Shown here piece by piece: positions 1 through 6,607 of a stretch of 9,849 nt of DNA. Position numbers and translations under genes: made by a program. The notes beneath the pieces were generated by a model that saw only the letters and a program-made list of their open reading frames with translations, had not been told where the DNA came from and made no database searches. Origin of the DNA: Ignavibacteriales bacterium (GTDB taxonomy: Bacteria > Bacteroidota > Ignavibacteria > Ignavibacteriales > Ignavibacteriaceae); NCBI GenBank assembly GCA_027349615.1, contig DAIEML010000070.1, forward strand, positions 1 to 9,849. Direction: 5' to 3'. The first letter of the stretch is position 1; each line of letters starts with the position of its first letter.

Positions 1-1
1 G

Positions 2-94
2 CGCCTTACTTCAGAACTGCTAAGGGCTAAGCGTTACGCCCTCTCGATTTCCCTTGCGATGATTGATGTTGATTATTTTAATTCGATTAATGAT
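2..94 (+). other. Truncated GGDEF-domain (diguanylate cyclase) N-terminal fragment fused in frame to lolA
   Basis: Read in the lolA frame, bases 2-94 give RLTSELLRAKRY, then ALSISLAMIDVDYF, then NSIND. This is the classic opening of a GGDEF domain: the helix 'L..EL.RA.RY', the first strand 'SL.MIDVD.F' and the 'IND' that normally precedes 'GH..GD'. After IND the sequence becomes LolA; the rest of the domain, including the GG[DE]EF signature, is absent. Bases 1-58 hold 32 G or C (55%), against 33 of 120 (28%) in 61-180. The fragment cannot be an active cyclase. Its likely origin is a chimeric join or a deletion. The exact junction cannot be placed because bases about 74-94 fit both families. 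Confidence 0.72.
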
Positions 95-580
95 TTATCG
101 GCAGACTTCAAGCAATCTGCAAACGGTAAAATTAATTTATCAGGAAAGTTTTACTACAAGAAAGAAAATGATTTAAGACTTGAGTTAAAAAATTTAATGA
201 TAGTCTCTGACGGTACAACTAATTGGAGCTATAATAAAAAAGAGAATAAATTAATTATAAGTAATTATGATCCAAGTGATCCTTCAATGATTTCACTTAA
301 GAGAATTATAGATGAATACCCAACCAAATGCACAGTTACAGATGAAATGGAAAATGGAAACAATGTGCTTGTGCTAAAACCTGGCAAGCCTGGAATGAAT
401 TTTAAGATTGCAAAACTTTATATTAACTCAGAAGATTTAGTTCAAAAGATTATAATGACTGATCAGAATGATGCACTGATAAAAATTGAGTTTACAAATT
501 ATAAGCTGAATCAAAAATTAAATAATTCAACATTTACATTTATCCCGCCAAAAGGAAGTAAGGTTATTGACCTCCGATAA
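2..580 (+). CDS. lolA: LolA-like outer-membrane lipoprotein carrier, 5' end chimeric and open at the window edge
   Basis: LolA is the periplasmic chaperone that carries lipoproteins from the LolCDE transporter to the outer membrane. The part from about base 80 onward fits the family: LSADFKQ near the start (E. coli has a similar F-x-Q there), then VSDGTTNWSYNKKENKL, matching the family's 'SDG..W.Y....' strand, and FTFIPPKGSKVID at the C-terminus. The frame is open from base 2 with no stop. An ATG lies at 59, but it has no ribosome site and sits inside GGDEF-like sequence, so it is not a credible native start. A normal LolA would have an N-terminal signal peptide here; none is present. The LolA portion is about 165 residues, close to a mature LolA. 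It overlaps the next gene by 14 bases. LolA identity is fairly sure; the 5' end is not trustworthy. Confidence 0.8.
   Translation, partial: RLTSELLRAKRYALSISLAMIDVDYFNSINDLSADFKQSANGKINLSGKFYYKKENDLRLELKNLMIVSDGTTNWSYNKKENKLIISNYDPSDPSMISLKRIIDEYPTKCTVTDEMENGNNVLVLKPGKPGMNFKIAKLYINSEDLVQKIIMTDQNDALIKIEFTNYKLNQKLNNSTFTFIPPKGSKVIDLR
552..558 (+). promoter_or_regulatory. Shine-Dalgarno site for the TTG start at 567
   Basis: AAGGAAG lies inside the 3' end of lolA, 8 bases before a TTG codon. It supports TTG 567 as the start of the flippase-like gene and implies translational coupling with lolA. Confidence 0.55.
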
Positions 581-1622
581 AAAACCGACGGCACAGCGAA
601 TTATTCATTCGCTGAAGTATGTGCTATCTTTTATTCTTGCCGGAATATTTTTATATATTGCTTTCCGCGGCGTTGACTTTGAGCATGTTGTTAAAACAAT
701 TTCCGAAGCTTCAATAATTTGGATTATTGTATTAATAATTTCGATGATTTTTTCTCATTACCTACGCGCTGTCCGATGGAAAATTATCTTAAACTCTGTA
801 AAAAAAGATACATCGATGAAAAACCTTTTCGGTGCATTGATGGTAGGATACGGAGTTAGTTGCGTTGTTCCAAGAATGGGAGAAATTTCCCGCGCAGTTG
901 TTATCGGAAAGTGGGAAAATTTATCTCGCTCTTCAATGTTTGGCACTGTAATTCTTGAAAGAATAATTGATGTTATTTTTCTTGGCCTTGCAATTTTAGT
1001 TTCCGTTTTAATCTGGAGTGAAAAGCTATACGTAAGTTTTCCATGGCTTAAATTAACCATATACATAACATTATTTATTATAGCATTTGTGGTAGCGTTT
1101 GTTTATATGCTTGTAAGATTTAAAGAAAGATTTTACGGACTTATTATAAAAGTTATCGGCAAGTTTTCAAAAAAATTCGCTCATAAAGCAGCGTACATTT
1201 TTGATATGCTTACACAAGGATTTGCAAGTCTTAAAGGAGTAAAAAATTATTTTTATACAATAGTTCTCAGCGCATTAATAATGATTGTGTACGCTTTAAA
1301 TGCTTATATCGGGTTTCTAACCTTGGGAATGCAGAATGTTCAGCATGTTTCATATTCGATGGCTTGGGTACTTATGAGCATCAGCGCAATCGGTGTGGTA
1401 ATACCAACGCCTGGTGCAATTGGTTCCTATGAAACTTTAACAAAAGCAGCGCTTGTTTTATTATTTGGTTTTGGTGAATCTATAAGTTTAGCTTATGCTA
1501 TTATAACACACATACTTTCATATTTTTTATTTATTTTCTCCGCACTTTTTTTCTATTTCATATTGAACAAACAGCACGAAAATCTATTTAAAGTAATGAA
1601 AACAGATTTAGAAGAATTATGA
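567..1622 (+). CDS. PF03706-type flippase-like integral membrane protein (LPG synthase TM / YbhN family)
   Basis: A polytopic inner-membrane protein of 351 residues, the usual size for stand-alone members of the family that includes the membrane half of MprF. Family landmarks are visible: SHYLRAVRWKIIL (about 63-75), GYGVSCVVPRMGEISRA (about 94-110), VILERIIDVIF (about 128-138) and IPTPGAIGSYE (about 279-289). I see about eight hydrophobic segments, roughly at 15-35, 50-68, 87-103, 125-150, 160-183, 228-250, 262-282 and 305-332. No soluble lysyl-transferase domain follows, so it is not a full MprF. The start is TTG, 8 bases after AAGGAAG and 14 bases inside lolA. Its stop overlaps the next start as ATGA. 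MprF's membrane domain flips lipids; the substrate of this protein is unknown. The neighbouring uppP makes a lipid-carrier role imaginable but unproven. Confidence 0.85.
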   Translation: MTSDKKPTAQRIIHSLKYVLSFILAGIFLYIAFRGVDFEHVVKTISEASIIWIIVLIISMIFSHYLRAVRWKIILNSVKKDTSMKNLFGALMVGYGVSCVVPRMGEISRAVVIGKWENLSRSSMFGTVILERIIDVIFLGLAILVSVLIWSEKLYVSFPWLKLTIYITLFIIAFVVAFVYMLVRFKERFYGLIIKVIGKFSKKFAHKAAYIFDMLTQGFASLKGVKNYFYTIVLSALIMIVYALNAYIGFLTLGMQNVQHVSYSMAWVLMSISAIGVVIPTPGAIGSYETLTKAALVLLFGFGESISLAYAIITHILSYFLFIFSALFFYFILNKQHENLFKVMKTDLEEL

Positions 1623-2287
1623 AATACTCATTCACATTCATTTTAATGTTCTTTATTTCGGTAATTTCGTTTGCCCAGAATAATATGGAGAAAGCAAGAT
1701 TTGATTTTCGAGGCGGAATGGGAATTTCTTTCATTGCAATTCCTTCTCTTACAGATTATCTAAATTTGAATTTTACAGCACCAGGCCAGCGGCTTGCAAC
1801 TTTTGGTTCAGCTGTTAATTTTTCCGGAGAAGCAGGCTATTTATTAAATGAGCATTATGAAATTGGAATTGAAGTCGCATACTTAATCAATTCTTATAAT
1901 TATTCTTACAGCCTTGGCGAATACAGATTAAACTATGGAATAATAATGCCTTCAATTGTAAATTATTATGTAATTAGAGGAGAAGGGTTTGATTTTAAAT
2001 TTGGCGGCGGCATCGGTCCGCGTTTTGTAAGCGCTGTTCAGCAGCTTCCGGGAACACCAACAGCACAAACTTATACTTCAACAGGCTTTGGATTAATTTT
2101 AAAAGCTGACGGAAACACTTTACTTAGCGGAAATCTTTATGCAAACATTGGGCTTGATCTTAAATATAATTTTAACGGCGAACCTAAAAGCGGAAACCAA
2201 TATTTAGTAAATAACGCATATAATCAAAACGTAAACTTTAACGCTCTTTCCGCCGGATTAAGGCTTGGAGTTTCATATATTTTTTAG
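1619..2287 (+). CDS. Small outer-membrane beta-barrel protein
   Basis: The 222-residue product starts with a clear Sec signal peptide (M-K, a hydrophobic stretch, then SFAQ at about 17-20, with cleavage likely near there). The mature part alternates polar and hydrophobic residues with many Gly and aromatics, for example FRGGMGISFI near its start, YNYSYSLGEYRLNYGI, FKFGGGIGPRFV and LYANIGLDLKYNF. It ends LRLGVSYIF, with a terminal Phe as expected for recognition by the BAM assembly machinery. This fits an 8- to 10-strand barrel of the porin-like or OmpA-like small-barrel families common in Bacteroidota relatives. No peptidoglycan-binding domain is present. Its function cannot be told from sequence. 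The ATG overlaps the upstream TGA by four bases, so it is probably co-translated with the flippase-like gene. Confidence 0.72.
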   Translation: MKYSFTFILMFFISVISFAQNNMEKARFDFRGGMGISFIAIPSLTDYLNLNFTAPGQRLATFGSAVNFSGEAGYLLNEHYEIGIEVAYLINSYNYSYSLGEYRLNYGIIMPSIVNYYVIRGEGFDFKFGGGIGPRFVSAVQQLPGTPTAQTYTSTGFGLILKADGNTLLSGNLYANIGLDLKYNFNGEPKSGNQYLVNNAYNQNVNFNALSAGLRLGVSYIF

Positions 2288-2291
2288 GAGG
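2286..2291 (+). promoter_or_regulatory. Perfect AGGAGG ribosome binding site overlapping the preceding stop codon
   Basis: AGGAGG begins within the TAG stop (2285-2287) of the barrel gene and lies 5 bases before the TTG start of uppP. It is the strongest Shine-Dalgarno match I saw in the window. It decides the TTG start and may offset the weaker initiation codon. Confidence 0.7.
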
Positions 2292-2296
2292 TTTAT

Positions 2297-3145
2297 TTGA
2301 ATATTTTTGAAGCGATTCTTCTCGGAATAATTCAAGGCTTAACAGAATTTTTACCAATCAGCAGCACAGCGCATTTAACAATTGCCGCTAAGCTAATGCG
2401 AGTTATTCCAGCAATGAGTGATAATGAGTGGACTGCCTTTATGGCTGTTATACAATTAGGTACAATGCTCGCTGTATTAATCTATTTCTGGAAAGATGTT
2501 TGGGAAATTATATTTGAATTTTTAAATCAAAATCTAAAACAGAAAGTAAAATATACCGATCAATCGCTTAACTCAAAATTAGGATGGTTAATTATTGTAG
2601 GTTCAATCCCGGTTGGAATAATTGGTTTATCATTTAAAAAAATTATTGAAGGCGCATTGACAAAAGATCTTCATGTAATTGCTTTCAGCTTAATCGGACT
2701 TGCAATTATTCTTGCAATTGCTGAAAAAACTGCAAAGCTTAAAAAAGAAATGAAAGACATAACAAAGTGGGATGCGTTTTGGGTTGGTGTGGCACAGTGT
2801 TTTGCGCTTATTCCAGGTTCAAGCAGATCAGGCACCACGATAACTGGCGGCTTATTCCTTGGAATGAACAGAGAAACAGCAGCAAGATTTTCTTTTCTGT
2901 TAAGTATTCCGGCAGTGCTTGCAAGCGGTTTGCTGGAACTTTATGAATCAAGAAAATTTTTAAATCCTGACATGGCAATACACTTGATTCTTTCAACAAT
3001 ATTCGCTTTTATATTTGGTTATCTTTCAATTGATCTTCTTCTAAAATTTTTAAGAAAAAACACAACTTTTGTTTTCATTTACTACCGGATTGCTTTAGGA
3101 ATTATAATTATAATTTTACTTTCTTCTCACGTAATTCTTCCGTAG
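2297..3145 (+). CDS. uppP: Undecaprenyl-diphosphatase (UppP/BacA)
   Basis: This inner-membrane enzyme dephosphorylates undecaprenyl diphosphate to undecaprenyl phosphate, recycling the lipid carrier for peptidoglycan and other surface polymers; extra copies give bacitracin resistance. Both family signatures are present: QGLTEFLPISSTAHL (13-27) with the catalytic-type Glu17, and PGSSRSGTTITGG (173-185) with the conserved Arg177. The first acidic position of the (E/Q)xxxE motif is Gln13, a common variant. Hydrophobic segments span the chain. At 282 residues it is slightly longer than E. coli UppP (273). The start is TTG, backed by AGGAGG. The cyclophilin gene follows 8 bases after its stop. Identification is very secure. 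Confidence 0.95.
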   Translation: MNIFEAILLGIIQGLTEFLPISSTAHLTIAAKLMRVIPAMSDNEWTAFMAVIQLGTMLAVLIYFWKDVWEIIFEFLNQNLKQKVKYTDQSLNSKLGWLIIVGSIPVGIIGLSFKKIIEGALTKDLHVIAFSLIGLAIILAIAEKTAKLKKEMKDITKWDAFWVGVAQCFALIPGSSRSGTTITGGLFLGMNRETAARFSFLLSIPAVLASGLLELYESRKFLNPDMAIHLILSTIFAFIFGYLSIDLLLKFLRKNTTFVFIYYRIALGIIIIILLSSHVILP

Positions 3146-3148
3146 GAG
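3143..3148 (+). promoter_or_regulatory. Ribosome binding site deciding the cyclophilin start
   Basis: TAGGAG, which includes the uppP stop codon, lies 5 bases before ATG 3154. A GTG at 3148 is in frame but overlaps this site, so ATG 3154 is the better start. Confidence 0.6.
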
Positions 3149-3153
3149 TGGTT

Positions 3154-3732
3154 ATGAAAAAAATTTTTTTATTTCTTTTTTTAACTTCGCTTGTATTAGG
3201 TTGCAAGCAGCAAAAATCGAACGGACAAAATTCAATGAATGATTCAACTATAGTTGCAGTAATAAATACAAACATGGGAACTTTCGAATGCCAATTGCTT
3301 CCAGAAATTGCGCCAAAAGCAGTACAAAATTTTGTCGGATTATCTGAAAAAGGATATTATGATAGTTTAACTTTTCACAGAGTAATTGATAAATTTATGA
3401 TTCAAGGCGGCGACCCGAATGGAAACGGAACCGGCGGGCAAAGTATTTGGGGCGGAGTTTTTGATGACGAGTTTAAGCAAAATTATACTTTTGATTCTGC
3501 CGGCGTTATGGCAATGGCTAACCGCGGACCAAATACAAACGGAAGCCAGTTTTTTGTTACTCTTGCTCCTACGCCGTGGCTTAATTATCATTTTACAATT
3601 TTTGGAAAAGTTATTGGCGGAATGGATGTGGTAGAAGCTATAGGAAAAGTTCCGACGACTAAACCTTATGATATGCCTGTTAAACCGGTGATAATTGAAT
3701 CAATAAAAATTGAACACCGGCCAAAGAAATAA
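3154..3732 (+). CDS. Cyclophilin-type peptidyl-prolyl cis-trans isomerase, lipoprotein
   Basis: The 192-residue protein catalyses prolyl bond isomerisation during folding. Residues 1-17 form a lipoprotein signal peptide with the lipobox VLGC (Cys17), so it should be lipid-anchored. The next residue is Lys, not the Asp that retains lipoproteins in the E. coli inner membrane, so an outer-membrane location on the periplasmic side is plausible. The cyclophilin core spans about 34-188: FHRVIDKFMIQGGDP (74-88) holds the catalytic-type Arg76 and Gln84, followed by NGSQFFVTLAPTPWLN (129-144) with Trp142, and then His146. All main active-site positions seem intact. The gene sits directly after uppP and closes the envelope run. 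An in-frame GTG at 3148 would add only two residues. Confidence 0.92.
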   Translation: MKKIFLFLFLTSLVLGCKQQKSNGQNSMNDSTIVAVINTNMGTFECQLLPEIAPKAVQNFVGLSEKGYYDSLTFHRVIDKFMIQGGDPNGNGTGGQSIWGGVFDDEFKQNYTFDSAGVMAMANRGPNTNGSQFFVTLAPTPWLNYHFTIFGKVIGGMDVVEAIGKVPTTKPYDMPVKPVIIESIKIEHRPKK

Positions 3733-3781
3733 ATAATTACTTTTTATTTTTCTCTTTTCCTTCAGCAATAAATCGGGATTG

Positions 3782-4795
3782 ATGACAAAGCAAAAAACTA
3801 ATATACCGGCAATTGGACAAATTGCAGCAGAGTTAAAGAACGGGAAAATACTTCCCGTTTATTTTTTCTTTGGAGATGATGCTTATTCCTTCGATGCCGG
3901 ATTAGCTTTAATTGATAAAGCAGTATCACCTTTTATTTCATCTGATTTTGACAAAGAAACTTTTTATGGCGAAGATAAAAACTTAAGCGATATTTTAAAT
4001 GTTGCATCTGCTTTTCCATTCGGTTCCGGTAAAAAATTACTTACTATTAAAGATTTTGAAAAAATTAAAGATAAAAAATCACTCACAACATATATTAATT
4101 CGCCGCCGGATTTCACGGTGCTTGTAATTATTCATGAAGGTAAGATTACAAATTTTGAATCGGAACCATATAAATCATTAATTAAAAATAATTTTATCTT
4201 TGAATCAAAAGAATTAAAAGGTGAATATTTAGCAGAATGGCTAATAAATTTTACAAGGAATAAAGGGAAAATTATTTCTTCAGAAAATGCTCGTTATTTG
4301 ATTGACGTCGTTGGCGAAAATCGTGAAATGATTGAAGCTCAGCTTGATAAAATTTTTATCTTCTTAAATGATGAAAAAGAAATTACTTTTGATTCGATTA
4401 AATCACTTTCAACAAAACTAAAAAAATATACAATTTTCGATTTGCAAAATGCAATTGGAAGAAAAGATAAAGAAGTTTCATTAAAGATTGCATTAAATTT
4501 ATTTGAAAATGGTGATGGATTAATAGGAATAATTGCAATGCTGACGAAGTATTTTGCAGGACTTGCTCAGATTACCGAACTTCAAGAAAAAAAAATTCCG
4601 ATTGATGCCGCGGCTAGAATTGTGGGCACACATTATTTTTATTATAAAGATTACCAAAAAGCAAGAACAATTTATTCAGACAAAGATCTTTATAAGGCTG
4701 TTAACGCACTTCTAAAAGCAGATACTTCCATAAAAACAACTTCAGCCGATGAAAAAACAATTTTAGTTATGCTTATTTCAGAAATACTTAGCTAA
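3782..4795 (+). CDS. holA: DNA polymerase III delta subunit
   Basis: HolA is the clamp-loader subunit that opens the beta sliding clamp. The 337-residue length matches the family (about 340). Recognisable parts are the N-terminal PVYFFFGDDAYSFDAGL (about 25-41), corresponding to the family's 'YL..G.E.....' strand of an AAA+-like fold without a working P-loop; LAEWLINFTRNKGKIISSENARYLIDVVGENREMIEAQLDKI in the middle; and a helical C-terminus around GDGLIGIIAMLTKYFAGLAQI with a final ADEKTILVMLISEIL. ATG 3782 is chosen; TTG 3779 directly before it is in frame. Only a weak GGGA is nearby, too close to be a good ribosome site. A 49-base T-rich gap with no clear terminator separates it from the cyclophilin gene, so read-through from upstream is possible. 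Confidence 0.88.
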   Translation: MTKQKTNIPAIGQIAAELKNGKILPVYFFFGDDAYSFDAGLALIDKAVSPFISSDFDKETFYGEDKNLSDILNVASAFPFGSGKKLLTIKDFEKIKDKKSLTTYINSPPDFTVLVIIHEGKITNFESEPYKSLIKNNFIFESKELKGEYLAEWLINFTRNKGKIISSENARYLIDVVGENREMIEAQLDKIFIFLNDEKEITFDSIKSLSTKLKKYTIFDLQNAIGRKDKEVSLKIALNLFENGDGLIGIIAMLTKYFAGLAQITELQEKKIPIDAAARIVGTHYFYYKDYQKARTIYSDKDLYKAVNALLKADTSIKTTSADEKTILVMLISEILS

Positions 4796-4804
4796 AAACT
4801 TATT

Positions 4805-4819
4805 AAAACATCCTGTTTT
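4805..4819 (+). terminator. Possible weak hairpin after holA
   Basis: AAAACA and TGTTTT form a six-pair stem with a 3-base loop just past the holA stop, followed by GCAAATTTTTG. The stem is AT-rich with a single G-C pair, so as a terminator it is doubtful. The place is sensible, since the next gene has its own promoter. Confidence 0.25.
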
Positions 4820-4844
4820 GCAAATTTTTGCGTGTTAAATTCTT

Positions 4845-4873
4845 TTGAAATTATCGCTTATCTTTCCTATATT
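4845..4873 (+). promoter_or_regulatory. Sigma70-like promoter for rpmE2
   Basis: TTGAAA (4845-4850), a 17-base spacer, then TATATT (4868-4873). Transcription would start near 4880, leaving a leader of about 40 bases before the L31 ATG. This is the best -35/-10 pair seen in the window, although AT-rich sequence makes chance matches common. Confidence 0.5.
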
Positions 4874-4920
4874 TATGCTCTATTTTTCAAAAAGTTATAT
4901 AAAATTTTAGGTTAGTTAAA

Positions 4921-5166
4921 ATGAAACAAGGAATTCATCCCAATTATAGACCGGTAGTTTTTCAGGACGCTTATTGCGATTTTGCTATTTTAACCCGCTC
5001 TACAATTCAAACAAGCGACACAATTAAATGGGAAGATGGAAATACTTATCCTTTGGTAAAATTAGAAATTTCCAGCGGTTCCCATCCTTTCTTCACCGGC
5101 AAACAAAAACTGCTTGATACTGCAGGCCGTGTTGAAAAGTTCAAGAAAAAATATTCGAAAAAGTAA
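4921..5166 (+). CDS. rpmE2: Ribosomal protein L31, type B (zinc-independent)
   Basis: This 81-residue component of the large ribosomal subunit contributes to inter-subunit contacts. It begins [14 protein letters not shown] and carries [34 protein letters not shown] and [13 protein letters not shown], the standard type B pattern. Zinc-binding L31 has four cysteines; here only Cys19 remains, so zinc binding is not expected. In many bacteria the type B form replaces the zinc form when zinc is scarce; I cannot see whether this genome has another copy. The gene stands alone between its own promoter and a terminator. Only a weak TAGG precedes the ATG. Confidence 0.96.
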   Translation: MKQGIHPNYRPVVFQDAYCDFAILTRSTIQTSDTIKWEDGNTYPLVKLEISSGSHPFFTGKQKLLDTAGRVEKFKKKYSKK

Positions 5167-5197
5167 TATTTTATTTCCCATTTGTTTTTTTGAAATT

Positions 5198-5225
5198 AAA
5201 GAGCCAGATTTTACTGGCTTTTTGA
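5198..5225 (+). terminator. Rho-independent terminator after rpmE2
   Basis: AGCCAG (5202-5207), a loop ATTTTA, and CTGGCT (5214-5219) form a perfect six-pair stem, extended by A-T and G-T pairs between the AAAG before it and the T-run after it. It begins about 32 bases after the L31 stop and is the clearest terminator in the window. Confidence 0.85.
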
Positions 5226-5285
5226 TTTTTAAACGAATTGAGCAGCAAACTTTATTATTAATATTTAATACGTAAAGAACGATCA

Positions 5286-5314
5286 TTGGAGATTCTTACA
5301 GCAAAAAGTATTAA
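5286..5314 (+). promoter_or_regulatory. Tentative promoter for the GlmU-like gene
   Basis: TTGGAG, 17 bases, then TATTAA, about 33 bases before ATG 5348. A promoter is expected here because a terminator lies upstream, but the match is weak and the sequence is very AT-rich. The remaining part of this 181-base gap shows nothing else I can name. Confidence 0.2.
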
Positions 5315-5347
5315 ATTATTTTACAAAAAATTAGCAGATATAAATTT

Positions 5348-6607
5348 ATGCAGCTTTGTATATTTGAAGATATTAATTACGAAAAGCTTGAGCCTTTAAT
5401 TTTTTCTAGAACGACATATGATTTGGTCTGCGGTATAAATACGTTAAGAGAAAAAATATTAAGAGCTTATCCTGGTGTAAAATATTCACTTCACTGCAGA
5501 TCTTATTTAACAACCTTTTTAAGATTTCAGAATCCCGGAATCGAAATAAATAACGTTGAAGATGATGAATGTTTATTCATTAATGGAAATATTTTAGCTC
5601 CAAGAAATTTAGCTGATATAATTCGGTTTAATAACAACAAAAATATTTTATATATGAGCGGAGAAGCTATTGTTGGCGCTTATGTTTCAGGAGAAAAATT
5701 AAGAGAGGTTAAAAATCATTTGCATGAACTTTTAAGCGAAGCAAACTTTAGCGGTTTGCCTGTTGAAAAAGTTGAAATTAAAAATATTGAATATGTGTGG
5801 GATTTAATAAATAATAACGGAAAAGAATTAATTTCAGATTATGAATTTTTAACTTCAAATGATAAGAATAAAATAAAAGGAACAATCTTAGAAGGTGCTC
5901 ATCTAATTGAGAAAGAAAATATTTTTATTGATGAAGGCGCTCAAATAAAATCCGGTGCAATTTTGGATGCATCGGAAGGACCGATATTTATTGACAAAAA
6001 AGCAACTGTGTTTCCAAATGCTGTCGTTGAAGGTCCGGTTTATCTTGGTGAATCTGCACAGATAAAAAGCTGTGCAAGAATTTATGAAAATGTTAGTATC
6101 GGAAAAATTTCCAAAGTCGGCGGTGAAGTTGAAGATTCAATTATTCTTCCATTCACAAACAAACAACATTCAGGATTTATCGGACATGCATATCTTGGCA
6201 GTTGGGTAAATCTTGGTGCAGATACTAACTGCAGCGATTTAAAAAATAATTACGGAAGCGTAAAAGTGTATGTTAATGGCGAAGTTGTAAACAGCGGTTC
6301 GCAATTCCTTGGATTAATTATGGGCGATCATTCCAAGACTGCAATAAATACAATGTTTAACACCGGAACAGTTGTGGGATTTTCTTGTAATATTTTTGGC
6401 GCTGGATTTCCGAATAAATATATTCCTTCATTTTCATGGGGTGGAAGCGATGCAGTTACAACTTACGATATAGAAAGAAGTATTGAAACAGCAAAAAGAG
6501 TTATGGCTAGAAGAGAAAAGACTATGCATGAAGTAGAGGACAAATTATTTAGAAAAGTTTTTGATATTACGAAAAAGGAAAGAAGAAAACGAGGTTATCC
6601 TTATTAA
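5348..6607 (+). CDS. Alternate GlmU-type sugar nucleotidyltransferase / hexapeptide acyltransferase-like protein
   Basis: A 419-residue protein resembling the 'alternate bacterial GlmU' family of Bacteroidota and relatives, proposed to make UDP-N-acetylglucosamine or a similar nucleotide sugar. The N-terminal part has LEPLIFSRTTYDLVCGINTLREKI (about 15-38), equivalent to the family's 'PL..TRP...LR.GI.T.REKW'; the canonical GxGxRM nucleotide loop of true GlmU is absent. From about 175 to 370 it has hexapeptide-type left-handed beta-helix sequence, including GAILDASEGPIFI, VVEGPVYLGESAQI, KVGGEVEDSII and LGADTNCSDLKNNYG. The C-terminus is basic (KKERRKRGYPY). No ribosome site is obvious at ATG 5348. 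Its stop shares one base with the rsmB start (TAATG). Family placement is good; the exact substrate is inferred. Confidence 0.85.
   Translation: MQLCIFEDINYEKLEPLIFSRTTYDLVCGINTLREKILRAYPGVKYSLHCRSYLTTFLRFQNPGIEINNVEDDECLFINGNILAPRNLADIIRFNNNKNILYMSGEAIVGAYVSGEKLREVKNHLHELLSEANFSGLPVEKVEIKNIEYVWDLINNNGKELISDYEFLTSNDKNKIKGTILEGAHLIEKENIFIDEGAQIKSGAILDASEGPIFIDKKATVFPNAVVEGPVYLGESAQIKSCARIYENVSIGKISKVGGEVEDSIILPFTNKQHSGFIGHAYLGSWVNLGADTNCSDLKNNYGSVKVYVNGEVVNSGSQFLGLIMGDHSKTAINTMFNTGTVVGFSCNIFGAGFPNKYIPSFSWGGSDAVTTYDIERSIETAKRVMARREKTMHEVEDKLFRKVFDITKKERRKRGYPY

Noticed and set aside
758..1066. Minus-strand open frame of 102 codons inside the flippase-like gene
   Set aside because: It lies wholly within a well-supported membrane protein gene, has no recognisable domain and is a reading-frame shadow.
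3733..3781. T-rich spacer before holA as a terminator
   Set aside because: It has T-runs but no stem that could pair before them.
4894..4910. Possible Zur box before rpmE2 (AAAAGTTATATAAAATTTT)
   Set aside because: Only the left half resembles a Zur half-site; the right half does not mirror it, and AT-rich sequence gives such matches by chance.
5062..5286. Minus-strand open frame across the end of rpmE2 and its terminator
   Set aside because: It overlaps L31 and the hairpin, has no ribosome site or domain, and the hairpin already explains the sequence.
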